Under the pieces are notes generated by a model that had not been told where the DNA came from, did not search any database, and saw nothing but the letters and a program-made list of their open reading frames with translations. A DNA stretch of 64,000 bases from contig NZ_JAAGPD010000020.1 in NCBI RefSeq assembly GCF_017104565.1, positions 94,972 through 158,971 of the forward strand. The letters are read 5' to 3'. The translations under genes were made by a program, and so were the position numbers. Shown piece by piece: positions 62,298 through 64,000 of the stretch. Within the stretch, counting starts at the first letter, position 1, and every line of letters starts with the position of its first letter. This DNA is from Paraburkholderia sp. Tr-20389 (GTDB taxonomy: Bacteria > Pseudomonadota > Gammaproteobacteria > Burkholderiales > Burkholderiaceae).

Positions 62298-63422
62298 ATG
62301 CGTAAATTCATTATCCTTGGCGCGACAGCCTGCACAGCGGTCACGCTAACGCTGCCGGCAATGGCACAGGAAGTTGTCGTGATCGGACATTCGGCTCCGC
62401 TAACGGGGCCTCAAGCGGCAAACGGCAAGGACAATGAATATGGCGCCCGGATGGCCGTCGACGAACTGAATAAACAAGGGGTGGTGATAGCAGGCAAGAA
62501 GGTGACTTTCAAGTTGGAGTCGCAAGATGACCAGGCCGACCCCAAAACCGGCGTTCAGGTTGCGCAGAACCTCATCGACCGCAACGTCGTCGCGGTCCTC
62601 GGGCCGTACAACTCGGGCGTGGCCATCCCTGCGTCCCGTGTCTATAACAATGCGGGCGTTCCTCTCCTGCCTGTCGCATCAAACCCAGCGATTACCAAGC
62701 AGGGCTTTAAGAACATTTTCCGGATTGGTGCCAGTGATGCCCAACTTGGTGGGACGATGGGGGACTTTGCAGCCAAGGAGTTGAAAGCCAAAACGGTTGC
62801 CATCATCGACGATCGTTCTGCGTATGGGCAAGGAATTGCGGAACAGTTTGAGGAATCGGCCAAGGCAAACGGTCTGGAAATTGTCGATAAGCAATTCACC
62901 AACGGCCAGGCAACCGATTTCCTTGGCATCCTCACTGCTCTCAAAGCCAGGAACCCCGATGTAATTTTCTTCGGCGGCTACGCGTCTCAAGCTGCGCCGA
63001 TGGTTAAGCAGATGCGGCAGCGCGGTCTGCGGGCCAAGTTACTTGGAGGCGATGCCATCTGTACGGCCGACATGGGAAAAGTGGCAGGCGAAGCAGCCTC
63101 GATTGTCTATTGCTCTCAAGGCGGGACCGCTCTGGACCAGACTGAGGAAGGTCGGAAATTCATTAAGAAGTACAAAGACACCTATCATGCAGACATGCAA
63201 GTTTATGCAGTCAACTACTACGACGGCGTCAAAATGTTGGCCGATGCCATGACGAAAGCAGCGACGACGAGTGACAAGAGCAAACTGATCGCACAGCTGG
63301 CGAACGAACAATACAAGGGAATAGCCGGAACGTACTCCTTTGATGCCGAAGGAAATCTGAAAGGCGCGCCAACGACTGTGTATGTCATTCGAAGCGGCTT
63401 GCCTGTTCCTTATGTCAGGTAA
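62298..63422 (+). CDS. Branched-chain amino acid ABC substrate-binding protein
   Basis: A 374-residue type I periplasmic binding protein. The signal peptide ends at LPAMAQE. Core blocks are VVVIGHSAPLTGPQAANGKD, VAVLGPYNSGVAIPASRVYN, VPLLPVASNPAITKQGFKNI and IIDDRSAYGQGIAEQFEESA, all LivJ-like. No LivHMGF genes follow within the window, so it is an orphan or the transporter lies beyond. It trails the cupin by 136 bases and probably supports the same catabolic cluster; the ligand need not be leucine. Confidence 0.9.
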   Translation: MRKFIILGATACTAVTLTLPAMAQEVVVIGHSAPLTGPQAANGKDNEYGARMAVDELNKQGVVIAGKKVTFKLESQDDQADPKTGVQVAQNLIDRNVVAVLGPYNSGVAIPASRVYNNAGVPLLPVASNPAITKQGFKNIFRIGASDAQLGGTMGDFAAKELKAKTVAIIDDRSAYGQGIAEQFEESAKANGLEIVDKQFTNGQATDFLGILTALKARNPDVIFFGGYASQAAPMVKQMRQRGLRAKLLGGDAICTADMGKVAGEAASIVYCSQGGTALDQTEEGRKFIKKYKDTYHADMQVYAVNYYDGVKMLADAMTKAATTSDKSKLIAQLANEQYKGIAGTYSFDAEGNLKGAPTTVYVIRSGLPVPYVR

Positions 63423-63933
63423 GCGAAGACTCCACGGACTTCGCGTCGAAATGGCCGGGTACCGGTTCAAGCGTACCCGGTCGATAGTTCTCACCCACGA
63501 AGGGCGTTTTTTGTGCAAGCGATGTGCAAGAACAATTGGTGAACTCGAGGACACGCTGCTGGACCAGAATGACCGTCATGGTGAATAGCACGAGGGTCGC
63601 CCACGATCGAGATTGAACATTCATTGCGACTGTGTCGCAGTCTCTTTGCGTTGTCGCGCGACAAGCGCTCGATCGGCACTGAAGGTATTGGCACGACGGC
63701 GGCATAGAGTCGGGCCAACTGCCATCGAAGTCCGAGCCATGATGAATTCACATTGCCTTGCCGCGCGAAGAGACAGGCCGTCGAAATTGTCGGCCCGTCA
63801 AGGCGACACGAAATGGTTGGACATGGAGCGGGCCGGTGCAAAATCGGCGGGCTCGACCCGTCAAAAACGACACGAACTGGATGTCAAACCGCGACATCGA
63901 ACGTTGAACGCTACGTGGCAACGCGGCCGTCGA
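63423..63933. other. Intergenic region near the right edge
   Basis: About 510 bases. A perfect 8-bp stem CCGGGTAC/GTACCCGG lies at 63455-63480 after the binding-protein stop and is a probable terminator without a T-run. Open frames such as 63613-63942 are low quality and not called. Confidence 0.5.
63455..63480. terminator. Hairpin after the binding-protein gene
   Basis: CCGGGTAC (63455-63462) and GTACCCGG (63473-63480) form a perfect stem with a 10-base loop, 32 bases after the stop. No T-run follows on the plus strand. Confidence 0.45.
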
Positions 63934-64000
63934 TTATCGTGACCCGCCTCCGCCATTGCCGCCTCCACCTCCGCCGTTCCCGCCTCCGCCGTTGCCGTTG
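63934..64000 (-). CDS. C-terminal end of a glycine-rich protein
   Basis: Reading leftward from the right edge, the frame gives NGNGGGGNGGGGGNGGGGSR and a TAA at 63934-63936. This is a low-complexity Gly/Asn tail, as seen at the C-terminus of some RNA-binding and surface proteins. The start and the rest lie outside the window, so no function can be given. Confidence 0.5.
   Translation of the reverse strand, partial: NGNGGGGNGGGGGGNGGGGSR

Overview
The window looks like accessory-rich DNA from a Burkholderiaceae bacterium, most likely Paraburkholderia or Caballeronia. This is inferred from the high GC, the family make-up and the style of the small stress proteins; no rRNA or housekeeping marker settles it. 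It is dominated by catabolic gene clusters, each with its own transporter and regulator. I saw no rRNA, tRNA, CRISPR array or intact insertion sequence.

Layout. 1-9240: the end of a branched-chain amino acid binding protein, then a cluster with a PuuC-like aldehyde dehydrogenase, an MFS transporter, a PuuB-like FAD amine oxidoreductase, a DapA-family lyase, a small cupin and, convergent to it, an APC permease. The dehydrogenase and the oxidoreductase carry the same roughly 70-bp upstream element. 9722-13463: glyA (serine hydroxymethyltransferase), a LysR regulator, a ProC-like dehydrogenase and a TetR regulator. 13668-22972: a DgcA/StcD-type NADH:flavin oxidoreductase behind a textbook sigma70 promoter with TGTACA half-sites, then a DddP-like M24 protein, an ornithine cyclodeaminase homologue, a MarR regulator, a polar amino acid ABC transporter and an EamA exporter. 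23491-28872: a type VI secretion unit of VgrG, a two-domain peptidoglycan hydrolase effector and a putative immunity protein. 28873-30499 holds decayed coding sequence. 30528-33480: rpsU, a cold-shock gene and several small stress-type proteins. 34088-43597: an orphan peptide-binding protein, a truncated response regulator, a class III cyclase with TolB-like and TPR parts, a secreted glycoside-hydrolase-like protein with a very long Thr-Pro linker, an RDD protein, a frameshifted small gene and a DEAD-box helicase.

44160-56930 is a second catabolic island: a two-component FMN monooxygenase (LLM family) with its flavin reductase fused to a winged-helix domain, a GMC (choline dehydrogenase-like) oxidoreductase, a complete glycine betaine-type ABC transporter, an aldehyde dehydrogenase, a GbdR-like AraC regulator, a LysR regulator and a second DddP-like M24 protein. 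57327-63422 is a third cluster: PucR regulator, APC permease, FAD amine oxidoreductase, cupin and branched-chain amino acid binding protein. Its parts repeat those of the first cluster. The window ends inside a glycine-rich protein on the minus strand.

Working together. The recurrent logic is uptake of a methylated or aminated small osmolyte or polyamine, oxidative removal of methyl or amine groups, and aldehyde oxidation; glyA could feed C1 units and glycine into metabolism. The most interesting idea is that the 44-57 kb island, and perhaps the 13-23 kb one, degrades DMSP or a betaine-like onium compound: transporter, GMC oxidase, aldehyde dehydrogenase, DddP-like lyase and an FMN monooxygenase of the family that contains DMS monooxygenase. 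That substrate is an inference from gene families, not seen directly.
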